Source: an uncultured Lachnospiraceae bacterium (GTDB lineage Bacteria > Bacillota > Clostridia > Lachnospirales > Lachnospiraceae). From it: a stretch of 64,000 nucleotides of DNA. A model generated the notes under the pieces. The model saw nothing but the letters and a program-made list of their open reading frames with translations, did no database searches and was not told the DNA's origin. The number at the start of each line of letters is the position of its first letter. Positions within the stretch are counted from its first letter, which is position 1. The position numbers were made by a program, and so were the translations under genes. The stretch spans positions 59,051 through 123,050 of the forward strand of contig CACXFB010000075.1 in the NCBI GenBank assembly GCA_902766825.1, written 5' to 3'. Shown piece by piece: positions 55,232-64,000 of this stretch.

Positions 55232-55519
55232 ATGGCAACAAACGATGAGCAAAACAAAAAAGCCATAGCACTACAATATGACCCTGTACTAGACAGCGCA
55301 CCAAAAGTTATTGCCAGTGGACAGGGAATTATAGCAGAGAAAATTATCACAACTGCAAAACAGGAAAACATCCCTGTTCATAAGGATAAGAAGCTTGCCG
55401 ATACACTTTCGACACTCGAGATAGGCGAGTACATTCCACCAGAACTGTATGAGGTTGTTGCGCAGATTCTTCTGTTTGTAGATGATATGGACAGGATTAA
55501 ATCAAAAATCTTAAAATAA
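55232..55519 (+). CDS. ylqH: YlqH-like FlhB C-terminal domain homologue
   Basis: This 95-residue cytoplasmic protein resembles only the C-terminal domain of the flagellar/type III export gatekeeper FlhB (ALQYDPVLDSAPKVIASGQG, then a beta/alpha fold ending in ILLFVDDMD; quoted in part). The autocleavage NPTH motif of true FlhB is absent, and there are no membrane helices. Similar orphan genes, YlqH in Bacillus, sit between rnhB and yraN-like genes. Its function is unknown. Confidence 0.87.
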   Translation: MATNDEQNKKAIALQYDPVLDSAPKVIASGQGIIAEKIITTAKQENIPVHKDKKLADTLSTLEIGEYIPPELYEVVAQILLFVDDMDRIKSKILK

Positions 55520-55540
55520 TATAATTATAAGAGGATGAGT

Positions 55541-55897
55541 ATGAATAAAAGACAGTTAGGTACAATATACGAACAAAAAGCGTGTGACCTTCTGTTAAAG
55601 GAAGGCTACACCATAATAGAACGCAATTTTTACAGCCATCATAATGAGATTGATATTATCGCTTCAAAAGATGGCTGTATAGTATTTATAGAGGTAAAAT
55701 ATCGTGCTACATCAAGTTACGGTTATCCCCACGATGCAATTACCCCTTCAAAGATAAGATCAATAATCAAAAGTGCAAAATACTATCTATACAGTCATGG
55801 CTACAGGGAAGATACCCCTGTTTCCTTTGACTGCATTTTAATATCAGGCGAAGAAATAATCCATATCAAGAACGCATTTGACTGCGACGGGAGGTAA
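55541..55897 (+). CDS. yraN: YraN-family (UPF0102) putative endonuclease
   Basis: This 118-residue protein has a PD-(D/E)XK-like nuclease fold: GTIYEQKACDLL, the metal site EIDIIASKDGCIVFIEVKYR (abridged as EIDIIA...FIEVKYR) and a C-terminal helical part. UPF0102 proteins may resolve DNA junctions; no reaction is firmly established. I chose the ATG at 55541, since the ATG at 55535 is directly against the AGAGG site. It lies in the usual place next to rnhB. Confidence 0.92.
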   Translation: MNKRQLGTIYEQKACDLLLKEGYTIIERNFYSHHNEIDIIASKDGCIVFIEVKYRATSSYGYPHDAITPSKIRSIIKSAKYYLYSHGYREDTPVSFDCILISGEEIIHIKNAFDCDGR

Positions 55898-55899
55898 CA

Positions 55900-56784
55900 A
55901 TGTATTCACAGCTTAGGATACTTAACAACAAAGAAATACTGGTACAGGAAAAATCCACACCATATCTTACATTTAAAAGATATAATGATTTACCTTATAT
56001 AAAACATTGTTTCACGACTAAGTTTGGAGGAGTAAGTAAAGGTATATTCTCGTCTTTGAATCTAAGTTTTTCAAGAGGCGATGATATAGACTGCGTCAAA
56101 AAAAACTATGAACTCCTATGCGAAAGTGCCGGCTTTACATTAAAAAACATTGTAATGTCCGATCAGGTTCATAAGACAGATGTTTTAACAATAGACGATA
56201 ATGTACTTGATACACTAGATAATAATGATTTTTCAAAAAGGAAACTCAACTGTATAGACGGAATGATAACCAATATTCCCGGCGTTATGCTCCTTACATA
56301 TTATGCAGACTGCGTTCCATTATACTTTGTTGATACCAAAAACAAAGCAATAGGACTTTCTCATTCCGGATGGAAAGGAACAGTTGGACTTATGGGAAAA
56401 AGGACAGTAGAAGCAATGAAAAAAGCCTACGACACAGATCCCAAAGATCTAATCTGTGCCATAGGCCCTTCAATATGCATTGATTGCTATGAAGTAAGTG
56501 AAGATGTAATAGATGTCCTTAATACAAACTTTGTAAAAGAAGGTATAATATCAAAAGATTCATACAGTACAGACGATTTCTATTACAAAAAAGATAACGG
56601 CAAGTACCAGCTTGATTTGTGGACAGCCAACAGAGCGGTTCTTGAAAATGCAGGAGTAGATTCATCCAACATCATAACAAGCTCTATATGCACATGCCAT
56701 CACAAGGATTTACTCTTTTCCCACAGAGCAACTGCAGGAAAAAGAGGTAATCTTGCCGCAGCAATAGAACTTACTTCGTCTTAA
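55900..56784 (+). CDS. pgeF: PgeF/YfiH-family laccase-domain protein
   Basis: This 294-residue protein of the Cu-oxidase-4 family was once called multicopper polyphenol oxidase. YfiH/PgeF in E. coli edits misincorporated L-Ser in peptidoglycan precursors. The metal-binding segments are visible: SHSGWKGT, YADCVPLYF, AIGPSICIDCYEV and a C-terminal CTCHHKDLLFSHRATAGKRG (abridged as CTCHHKDLLF). GGAGG precedes the ATG. Its 3' end overlaps the convergent prs gene by 14 bases. Confidence 0.93.
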   Translation: MYSQLRILNNKEILVQEKSTPYLTFKRYNDLPYIKHCFTTKFGGVSKGIFSSLNLSFSRGDDIDCVKKNYELLCESAGFTLKNIVMSDQVHKTDVLTIDDNVLDTLDNNDFSKRKLNCIDGMITNIPGVMLLTYYADCVPLYFVDTKNKAIGLSHSGWKGTVGLMGKRTVEAMKKAYDTDPKDLICAIGPSICIDCYEVSEDVIDVLNTNFVKEGIISKDSYSTDDFYYKKDNGKYQLDLWTANRAVLENAGVDSSNIITSSICTCHHKDLLFSHRATAGKRGNLAAAIELTSS

Positions 56785-57931
56785 GAAGCTCCTGAATACG
56801 CTTGCTTGGATTAAGAATATCATTTACAGATAAATCGTGATTAAGTGTATCAATAATCAAAGCAATATATTTACTCAAATCAACGTTAGTGTAGTAACTA
56901 CGCTCAAATACTTCAGGTTTAGTATATATAAGATTTGTTGTAAATACTCTTGTAATGATTCCTTCTTCAACAGCTTTATCAAATTTCTCAAGACCTTCAG
57001 TGAAAAGTCCGAAAGTAGTAGCAACGAAAACCCTGCCTGCTTTACGGGCTTTAAGTTCTCTTGCAACATCAATCATGCTTTCTCCAGATGCAATCATATC
57101 ATCTACGATGAAAACATCTTTTCCATCAAGGCTGTTGCCAAGGAATTCATGTGCAACAATAGGATTCTTACCGTTAACAACCTTAGAATAATCTCTTCTC
57201 TTGTAGAACATACCCATGTCAACACCAAGAACGTTAGCATAGTAAACAGCTCTTGACATACCACCCTCATCAGGTGAAATAACCATAAGGTTATTCTTAT
57301 CTATAACAGGCTTTTCCGGACAATTAATGAATGCATTAATAAACTGATATGAAGTAAAGAAGTTATCAAATCCCTTAATAGGAATTGCATTCTGAACTCT
57401 TGGGTCATGAGCATCAAATGTAATAATATTGTCAACGCCCATAGAAACGAGCTCCTGAAGAGCAAGTGCACAATCAAGTGATTCCCTTCTTGATCTTCTG
57501 TGCTGTCTGCTCTCATAAAGGAACGGCATAATAACATTAATTCTGTGAGCCTTACCATTACATGCAGCAATAATTCTCTTAAGATCAGCATAATGATCAT
57601 CAGGAGACATAATAGAAGTCTGACCACCAATTGTATACTCAAGACTTGAATTAACTACATCCACAATAAGGTAAAGATCTTTACCTCTTACAGACTCGTA
57701 AATAATTCCCTTAGCTTCACCCGAACCAAATCTTGGAGTAGCAGCATCAAGAATATAAGAATCCGCATCAAAACCAAGAACGTTAAGTCCCTTCTCAGTA
57801 TCATTAGCTATAACCTTTTTACGCATCTCAACTATAAGCTTATCAACCTTATTACCAAGCTCCTTGCAACTGCTAAGCGCAACTATCTTAAGAGGTGCAA
57901 CAGGTATTGTTTCATTAACAGATAATTTCAT
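56771..57931 (-). CDS. prs: ribose-phosphate pyrophosphokinase
   Basis: Prs makes PRPP from ribose 5-phosphate and ATP for purine, pyrimidine and histidine synthesis. The 386-residue product is longer than the usual ~315 residues, as seen in Lachnospiraceae-type enzymes. The PRPP-binding loop reads VFIVDDMIASGESM; other family parts are LMVISPDEGGMSRA and KRRDYS. I chose the ATG at 57931, preceded by GGAGG, rather than the longer frame that starts at 58021. The upstream region has a plausible promoter. The stop lies inside the convergent pgeF gene. Confidence 0.95.
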   Translation of the reverse strand: MKLSVNETIPVAPLKIVALSSCKELGNKVDKLIVEMRKKVIANDTEKGLNVLGFDADSYILDAATPRFGSGEAKGIIYESVRGKDLYLIVDVVNSSLEYTIGGQTSIMSPDDHYADLKRIIAACNGKAHRINVIMPFLYESRQHRRSRRESLDCALALQELVSMGVDNIITFDAHDPRVQNAIPIKGFDNFFTSYQFINAFINCPEKPVIDKNNLMVISPDEGGMSRAVYYANVLGVDMGMFYKRRDYSKVVNGKNPIVAHEFLGNSLDGKDVFIVDDMIASGESMIDVARELKARKAGRVFVATTFGLFTEGLEKFDKAVEEGIITRVFTTNLIYTKPEVFERSYYTNVDLSKYIALIIDTLNHDLSVNDILNPSKRIQELLKTK

Positions 57932-58038
57932 AAAAGCCTCCATTTCATTTTTGTACATATTATTTATAACATCGTAACCAATTAAATTCAATCTTTTTGT
58001 GCCATATAACTTTTTATACAAATTATAAATTTCTATAT

Positions 58039-58068
58039 ATTATACAAAAACCAACCAAAGATAGTCAG
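58039..58068 (-). promoter_or_regulatory. sigma-A-type promoter of prs
   Basis: On the minus strand, CTGACT (58068-58063) is followed after 18 bases by TATAAT (58044-58039). Transcription would start near 58032, giving a ~100-base leader before prs. Confidence 0.55.
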
Positions 58069-58101
58069 TTTTTATATATAAGAAACCAAAAATAACAAAC
58101 C

Positions 58102-58143
58102 CGTGTATTATTTGTTGACATTTTACACGCAAAGAATTAGTGT
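58102..58143 (+). promoter_or_regulatory. possible promoter and short inverted repeat upstream of the giant gene
   Basis: TTGACA (58115-58120) with TAGTGT (58138-58143) 17 bases on is a weak promoter match. It is bracketed by CGTGTA (58102-58107) and TACACG (58124-58129), a 6-bp inverted repeat that overlaps the -35 box and may be an operator. Confidence 0.35.
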
Positions 58144-58195
58144 TTAAGATGTTGTTTTCTAACAATAAAAATAAATAATACAAGGAGTAAACGAT

Positions 58196-61100
58196 ATGAA
58201 CAAATTTAATTGTTCCAAAAAAGGCATTCTATTCAAAAAATGCCTATCAGCATTACTGACCATAGTAATGGTGATAACAGGTGTTGGACTAGAAAATTTT
58301 ATCAGTCCCACTGAAGAAGCAAATGCAACTACAACATTTACTACACTTTATTTTCAGGATGATACGCCCGAGCATTGGATTGGTAACGACAATGCTGTAA
58401 TAGAGCTTGTAGATAACACATATGGTCATGACAGATACATTATGAAAAAGGAAAGCGATACCCTGTGGAGTGCAAGGGTACCTGCAACAACTTATAATGT
58501 AACATTCAACAGACTCAGTCCTGACACACACACCCAGTGGAATTCCTGGAGTGCAGGTGGACGTGGAAGAGACGTTAATAAACCGCAGGAATGGCACAGC
58601 ACATACCACGCAATAGTGCCTGAGCATGGTTACTGGGACGGAACATCTGAGTATATTGAAGGATTTCACGAAGGTGATGTCATTTATCTTGACTACTATG
58701 AATTTATCGACTGGGAAATGTCAGATGCCCAGTTCTATGTAAATTTCACAGACGCTTCAAAAGCAGACAACAACAATGAAGATATTATTCTTGAGGATGC
58801 AGATAAAGAGCGCTTCAATCCAATAAAACTTGAAACTCTTGTTGAAGAGCAGGTATATACATACACTGTTACAAAAGAAGATGAGGGGGCACCATACCTT
58901 AGATTCTTTAGAGGTGATGACACTTCTTTATGGGATAATTCTGTTGTTTTGACATACAAAGCGTATCAGGCAGGTAATAACTGCGTTAAGGTACAAGGAT
59001 GGGACGATACAGGATACGTATGCCCTTATGTACCAAGACGCCATCATACCAAGATTAATTCAATAGAAGTACAATTAACAGGTAACCAGAAGGTTAACAG
59101 AAAAATCGATATAGACCTTTTAATAGACGGTGAAGTAGAATACCTTAATCTTGATGAAACTGTTATTAATATCCAGAGGGTAGATGAACAGGGAAATGTT
59201 ATTGAAGAAGATGATACAGAGGATCCGTATTATCTGATTGATGACGATGCAACGCAGTGGAATCACAGAGAACTCATCTTCAAAAAAAGCGGAAAATATT
59301 TAATCAGTGCAATCGCAACAGATGATTATGATAACTTTGATGCACATACATACGCTGTAATCGTAGAAGATAAGGCACCTGTAGCTTTAATCAACCTTAC
59401 AGACAAAGATACAGGAAAAAAAGTTGATGAAGATACCAACCCGGTTCTTACAAGAAACAGGAACGGAGTTCTTAACCTTACAGCTACAGATAATTCTGTA
59501 TCAGAGATGGGAGATACAATAACATTAAGGGATTACAAATTATATTATGATGCTGACGATAACGGAGATTTTTCACAAGACGAAGTTATATATACAGGCA
59601 ATAACGAAGATATTCTTAATGAGCATGCTTTAAGAAATGTTGGTAATTATTTAATTACCCTTGATATTAAAGAGCACTTTGATGATACAATTAAAAAGTT
59701 TATAAATGATGATGATTACCTTAGTTCATCATACAGCAAAAGATTTACAATTGCCAACAAAGCTCCTGTATCTGCAATGGATGTTAAAAAAAGTAAGATT
59801 GCAGACATAGTATTTACTATCGGTAATGCCGATAAAGATCTTGCCAAAAAATATGCACAGCTTACACAGGGAATTAAAGCAAGACTTGACGAGCTTGGAA
59901 TAGAAGCAAATGTAAGTACTGTAGAAACATCATCACTTACATCTACAGATACTTTTGCATGGAAAGAATATGACCACTATAACTATAAGGACAGATATCT
60001 TCCGACACTTGATAAGCATATTATATATGACGGCAAAGATATCCAGATGATTGGTTACTCATATGCTGCCATAAAAGATTTTCTTTATGTTGAAGATTTT
60101 GATACTCACAAAAAAGTGTTTGATTTTGATCTTCAAAGAGATAATAATAACTGGCACAGCATGGAAGGTGGCGGCTTCCTCTTTAATACACTTGTTGACG
60201 AAGAAAACGATACTATCCAGGGGTATTGTGTGCTGTTAACACAATCCGGTCTGCAGATTATACAGATAACCAAATTGAATTTAACTAAGTTCAGAAACGG
60301 AACATATAATCTTATTTCCAATGCCGGAAAATTATTAAGAACATATAAGTTAGATAATTTACTTGAATCACATCACTTTACAATAGAAATTGAAGGAAAT
60401 ATTCTCACTATCTATAATGACGGAGAAATACTTGTTGATCAGTTTGTTCTGCCTGATGACAAGATTGAAGCATACGGGTACGGACCGATTACCAGTCATA
60501 GGAGTCACAGCTGCAACCAGCAGTCTTACTTTACGTTTAAGAACATTGTAATGCAGACTGTTACAGGTGAGAGTCTTTCAGATGTTGTTAATAACCATGA
60601 ATGGACTCCGGGTAATAATCATTATGTAATCAACTTAAGCGAAACATCTGTGCCTGAGTTATCAGACAATGACAGATTATCCGAAGTAACATCAAGCCTT
60701 ATTTCTAACGAGGCATGGTTCTATGGAATAGGTAATGATATAACAATCAACCAGTACAATGCACTGTTAAATGCAGGTGATTTAAACGGTGAAAGCATAA
60801 ATATCTTCGATGGAGTTAATGATGAAGAACAGCCATCAATTGATGATGCAATTAATCACATATTCGACAGCATTGTAGCAGACATTAACAGCAAAGATTA
60901 CAACATTGATTACACAATATGTAACGATGAGAAGGTAGAATATTCTAGTACTTATATCGATGAGGATAATGATCCAATCGGAAAAGAAGAGTGGACATAC
61001 GATTATGACCCACAGGTGTTTGGTGAGAGCACAGATGAAGCAACAACAATTAACAGTGAAGAACCAATCACAATGTTCACTAAGACAGGTGCTTATTCAA

Positions 61101-64000
61101 TAAGCCACAAGGTAAGCGATGATGTTGCAACAGACAACGAAAATCTTGCAGGATATTCCCTCTGGTCTGATACAGATGATTATCACAAACTTATTCTTTC
61201 ACAGCACCGTCCTGTTGCAAAAATTAATGTTAATACTTCACAGGCAAAAGACGATGCCACAACATGCCTTGTAAATGTAACATATTCATCATATGACAAG
61301 GATCATATGAACGATAAGAAAAAAGGTATTGTAAAAGAAGAGTTTTATTACAAAGAAATCACAGATACCAATTGGACAACCGGTCGTTTCCCTTCAAGCG
61401 TAGCCATGGGAACAACATATATCATAAAGTATGTTGTTACAGATATAGAAGGTTCCATAAGTCGTCCTACAGTAGTTGTGGTTAATACCAACAAAGCTAA
61501 AACATATGTAAAACCTAATGACACTACTCCACCTGTAATCAATCTTTATGTAAGTAAGAATACGGTTGAAAAGGGTGAGAAATTCTACTTTGAAGTATCC
61601 GCAGAAGATGACTGGGGAGTAAACATCTTTAACGTGGAATACGGTGAAGATAACATAAATTCATACTTTGGAAGATATGAAGTAAGTGCAGACAAAATTG
61701 GTAATTACACCATAAAAGTTACCGCAAAAGATATCTGTGGTAATACTTCTACAAAAAAAGCTACAGTAAAAGTGATTGATAAATCCGACGTTGTACCACC
61801 AACGATTACCATAATATCACCTGATAACGGAGAGATTTCATGTGATACGGACATTATCGGTTCAATTACGGATAACAAGCAGTTAAAGTCATACAAAGTA
61901 ACAAGAACAAAGATTAACGAAGACGGACAGAGCGAAGAAACAGTTGTAATCGCATCCGGCAACGAAGAGATAATAGAAGATACAATCGCAACAATCAAAC
62001 TTGCTGATCTTGACGCTGATTTGTACAAATACGAGATAATCGCACAGGATATGTCAGGGCTTACTAGCAAGGCATCAATGCTTCTTTCTGTAAATAAAGG
62101 AGCAGACAGACTTCCACCGGAAGCTGTTATAACAGGAATCAATCTTGATAAGGATAACCATGTAATAACAGTAACAGGTACAGTTACGGATGAAACATCG
62201 CTTGACAAATACGAACTTACCCTTACTGACGAAAATGGTGTTAGTACTGTTATAGGAGAAGGAAGAGAATCTGTAACAGAAGGCATTATAGGTCATATTA
62301 ACACTAATGATTTAACAACAGGAAGATATGAGCTAGTATTAAACGCATGGGATGCAAGCAACAATACATGTGAATCATCTAGCGCATTTAATTACTCAGT
62401 TACTAACGAAAATGTTGTAGTTAACAAAGATACAACACCACCTTTGGTTGCAACAGACCTTAAAGCAAAGACATCATCGTCAGTTCTTAACCTTACACTT
62501 AGCGGAACAATATCTGATGAAAATCTTGAAAGCTACGTTGTTGTAACAGGAAGAGCAGATGAGAACGGACAGATTACAGATTCTGTTACAATTGCAACAG
62601 GAAATGAAAATGTAAACGATTCATTCATATGCGAATACACTTATGAAACTTTTGAACCGGGACAGTATGCAGTTGCAATAACAGCAAAGGATGCTGCCGG
62701 CAATAAAAGATATGTAGTCTATACAGTAACAATTAATGAAAGAGGCATGATTGACGATGGTTACGAAGGTGAAGAGGACGCTGCCTTAGACCTTTGTCTG
62801 TCACGCTACAGTGCATATATTGGTGAAGAAGTTGCAGGTTATATCATCTATCCGGTGTCAGCCCGCGACATCCATGTTACAGGTGAAGGCGCAGCACTTA
62901 CTCAGCAGGGAAGAAATATCTACCTTACAGGAACACAGGCAGGAGAAGCAACAATTACCCTTTCTGCCGTAATAGACGGTGAGCCAAAGTCTGTAACAAA
63001 GACTTTAAATATATATGATAATTCAGACAAAGAATATCCTACCGCATTAATAACATCTCCATTATCAGACTGCGTCCTCAATAAGAAAACTCAGGTAACA
63101 GGAACAGTCAGCGATAACGAAGGAATCTCTTCATACAAGCTTGAGATATGTCCTGATGGTTCATCAGACTATTATGAGATAGCAGGCGGACATGATGAGA
63201 TAACAGATGGTGTATTAGGTGAAATTGATACTACTGTAATGGAAAACGGAAGATATACACTTCGCCTTGCAGTAGTAGATAAAGGCGGTAACAGAACAAC
63301 CACAAGCATAGGATTTAACGTAACAGGTGAACTTAAGCTTGGAAAGATGAATATCGGATTTACTGACATTACATCTAACGTAGCAGGCGTACCGCTTACA
63401 GTTGACAGACTTTACAGCAGTGCCAACAAGAAAGCCTCTGACTTTGGTGTAGGCTGGACAATGGGTATAACAAGTGCCCGCATAACAGAAGCCAATGATA
63501 TAACAAAAGGCTACGAAAGAATACAGCAGGGTTCACGTTACACAACAGGTTACTACATAAAGGAAACATTAAACCATGACATAACTGTTAATTACGGTGA
63601 CGGAACATGCGACAGATTTAAATTACAGATGACACCGGAGCGAACAGCACTTGTTCCAATGTACGAGATATCCCTTTCATGGGTATGTGTTACTGACAAA
63701 GACGTTAAGCTTACACTTATGGGAGATAACAACGGTCTTATTGCAGGAGACAACCTTGTATTCTCTGATGACAACACATTTGGACCTCGTTCATATGTGC
63801 TCACAAGAAAAGACAATACAAAACTTTATCTTAGCACATCATTTGGCCTTTATAAGATTGTTGACCCTAACGGTAACGAAGTTGAAATCAGTAAAAACGG
63901 ATATATTCATTCTTCAGGAAAGAGTATAACTTTTGAAAGAGATGAAAAGGGAAGAATTATTAAGGCAAGCGAGATTAATGCCGACAATAAAGTAATCACA
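58196..64000 (+). CDS. giant secreted multidomain protein with RHS/YD-like region (3' end outside window)
   Basis: One reading frame is open for 1935 codons from the ATG at 58196, with CAAGGAG eight bases upstream, to the window edge without a stop. A signal peptide (residues 1-44, probable cleavage after EEANA) starts it. Then come beta-rich carbohydrate-binding-like modules (~45-280), Ig/PKD-like and concanavalin-like regions (~280-860), PKD/cadherin-like regions and four diverged copies of a ~65-residue module beginning near residues 1222, 1328, 1437 and 1636. From ~1723 an RHS-like onset appears (VPLTVDRLYSS, FGVGWTM) and the last residues resemble YD repeats (SGKSITFERDEKGRI). RHS proteins often end in variable toxin domains; that end is not visible. 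Confidence 0.85.
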   Translation, partial: MNKFNCSKKGILFKKCLSALLTIVMVITGVGLENFISPTEEANATTTFTTLYFQDDTPEHWIGNDNAVIELVDNTYGHDRYIMKKESDTLWSARVPATTYNVTFNRLSPDTHTQWNSWSAGGRGRDVNKPQEWHSTYHAIVPEHGYWDGTSEYIEGFHEGDVIYLDYYEFIDWEMSDAQFYVNFTDASKADNNNEDIILEDADKERFNPIKLETLVEEQVYTYTVTKEDEGAPYLRFFRGDDTSLWDNSVVLTYKAYQAGNNCVKVQGWDDTGYVCPYVPRRHHTKINSIEVQLTGNQKVNRKIDIDLLIDGEVEYLNLDETVINIQRVDEQGNVIEEDDTEDPYYLIDDDATQWNHRELIFKKSGKYLISAIATDDYDNFDAHTYAVIVEDKAPVALINLTDKDTGKKVDEDTNPVLTRNRNGVLNLTATDNSVSEMGDTITLRDYKLYYDADDNGDFSQDEVIYTGNNEDILNEHALRNVGNYLITLDIKEHFDDTIKKFINDDDYLSSSYSKRFTIANKAPVSAMDVKKSKIADIVFTIGNADKDLAKKYAQLTQGIKARLDELGIEANVSTVETSSLTSTDTFAWKEYDHYNYKDRYLPTLDKHIIYDGKDIQMIGYSYAAIKDFLYVEDFDTHKKVFDFDLQRDNNNWHSMEGGGFLFNTLVDEENDTIQGYCVLLTQSGLQIIQITKLNLTKFRNGTYNLISNAGKLLRTYKLDNLLESHHFTIEIEGNILTIYNDGEILVDQFVLPDDKIEAYGYGPITSHRSHSCNQQSYFTFKNIVMQTVTGESLSDVVNNHEWTPGNNHYVINLSETSVPELSDNDRLSEVTSSLISNEAWFYGIGNDITINQYNALLNAGDLNGESINIFDGVNDEEQPSIDDAINHIFDSIVADINSKDYNIDYTICNDEKVEYSSTYIDEDNDPIGKEEWTYDYDPQVFGESTDEATTINSEEPITMFTKTGAYSISHKVSDDVATDNENLAGYSLWSDTDDYHKLILSQHRPVAKINVNTSQAKDDATTCLVNVTYSSYDKDHMNDKKKGIVKEEFYYKEITDTNWTTGRFPSSVAMGTTYIIKYVVTDIEGSISRPTVVVVNTNKAKTYVKPNDTTPPVINLYVSKNTVEKGEKFYFEVSAEDDWGVNIFNVEYGEDNINSYFGRYEVSADKIGNYTIKVTAKDICGNTSTKKATVKVIDKSDVVPPTITIISPDNGEISCDTDIIGSITDNKQLKSYKVTRTKINEDGQSEETVVIASGNEEIIEDTIATIKLADLDADLYKYEIIAQDMSGLTSKASMLLSVNKGADRLPPEAVITGINLDKDNHVITVTGTVTDETSLDKYELTLTDENGVSTVIGEGRESVTEGIIGHINTNDLTTGRYELVLNAWDASNNTCESSSAFNYSVTNENVVVNKDTTPPLVATDLKAKTSSSVLNLTLSGTISDENLESYVVVTGRADENGQITDSVTIATGNENVNDSFICEYTYETFEPGQYAVAITAKDAAGNKRYVVYTVTINERGMIDDGYEGEEDAALDLCLSRYSAYIGEEVAGYIIYPVSARDIHVTGEGAALTQQGRNIYLTGTQAGEATITLSAVIDGEPKSVTKTLNIYDNSDKEYPTALITSPLSDCVLNKKTQVTGTVSDNEGISSYKLEICPDGSSDYYEIAGGHDEITDGVLGEIDTTVMENGRYTLRLAVVDKGGNRTTTSIGFNVTGELKLGKMNIGFTDITSNVAGVPLTVDRLYSSANKKASDFGVGWTMGITSARITEANDITKGYERIQQGSRYTTGYYIKETLNHDITVNYGDGTCDRFKLQMTPERTALVPMYEISLSWVCVTDKDVKLTLMGDNNGLIAGDNLVFSDDNTFGPRSYVLTRKDNTKLYLSTSFGLYKIVDPNGNEVEISKNGYIHSSGKSITFERDEKGRIIKASEINADNKVIT
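61859..63310 (+). repeat. four diverged copies of a beta-sandwich module in the giant protein
   Basis: Segments beginning with GSITDNK, GTVTDET, GTISDEN and GTVSDNE (bases 61859, 62177, 62504 and 63101) share a pattern: G-T/S-x-T/S-D, a Leu/Ile..Y strand, an IA/GxG turn, then a G-x-Y strand ending in A-x-D. A different module lies between copies 3 and 4. They look like Ig-like/bacterial adhesin repeats. Confidence 0.7.

Noticed and set aside
61705..62286. 193-codon open frame on the minus strand inside the giant gene
   Set aside because: The plus-strand frame is continuous with a signal peptide and domain repeats. The antisense frame is Ser/Val-rich, as expected for a shadow of such repeats.

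Overview
The window is dense, AT-rich bacterial chromosome from an anaerobic Firmicute. Gene content and order point to the Clostridia, most likely the Lachnospiraceae. Bacillus/Clostridium-type blocks are conserved: rpsO-pnp ... tepA-like ... ftsK/spoIIIE, and ylxM-ffh-rpsP-khpA-rimM-trmD-rplS-rbgA-rnhB-ylqH-yraN. A biotin-dependent sodium-pump decarboxylase cluster, formate-tetrahydrofolate ligase and a long-form PRPP synthetase fit an anaerobic fermenter. I saw no rRNA, tRNA, CRISPR array, insertion sequence or prophage.

Layout. 1-4963: end of an unknown gene, then an FtsW/RodA glycosyltransferase with its class B PBP, a Nudix hydrolase and two tandem signal peptidases I. 5064-7052: transketolase. 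7104-8389 (minus): a CheY-like regulator and a CheX-like gene broken by an in-frame TAA. 8596-18951: argS, two P-loop ATPases, an Ppx/GppA-type protein with ppk1 (polyphosphate turnover), queA and a diacylglycerol-kinase-like enzyme. 18968-20068 (minus): prephenate dehydrogenase. 20309-22789: a flippase-like membrane protein and the phosphatidylethanolamine pair pssA-psd. 22907-25467: rpsO and pnp, each with its own promoter and leader. 25584-33873: a membrane-anchored transglutaminase-like protein, a ClpP/TepA-like protease, uppP, ftsK and two tandem ATP-grasp ligases. 33960-41722: fhs, an HD-GYP response regulator next to a large hybrid histidine kinase, a metallophosphoesterase and scpA-scpB. 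41774-43165: a D,D-carboxypeptidase. 43262-48117: a five-gene carboxyltransferase / sodium-pump decarboxylase operon. 48214-56784: the signal-recognition and ribosome-maturation block, into which two more signal peptidases are inserted, ending in rnhB, ylqH, yraN and pgeF. 56771-57931 (minus): prs. 58196 to the right edge: one uninterrupted reading frame of at least 1935 codons for a secreted multidomain protein that enters an RHS/YD-like region and continues outside the window.

The genes mostly serve cell-envelope synthesis and protein export (FtsW/PBP, UppP, carboxypeptidase, PgeF, four signal peptidases, SRP), translation and RNA turnover, chromosome segregation (FtsK, ScpAB) and energy metabolism (transketolase, Fhs, Na+ decarboxylase, polyphosphate). 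The least ordinary items are the giant RHS-like exoprotein, the hybrid decarboxylase/transcarboxylase operon, the nonsense-interrupted CheX-like gene, the long nested stem in the pnp leader, a terminator whose arm carries the next promoter's -35, and a 12-bp inverted repeat around the start region of the transglutaminase gene.
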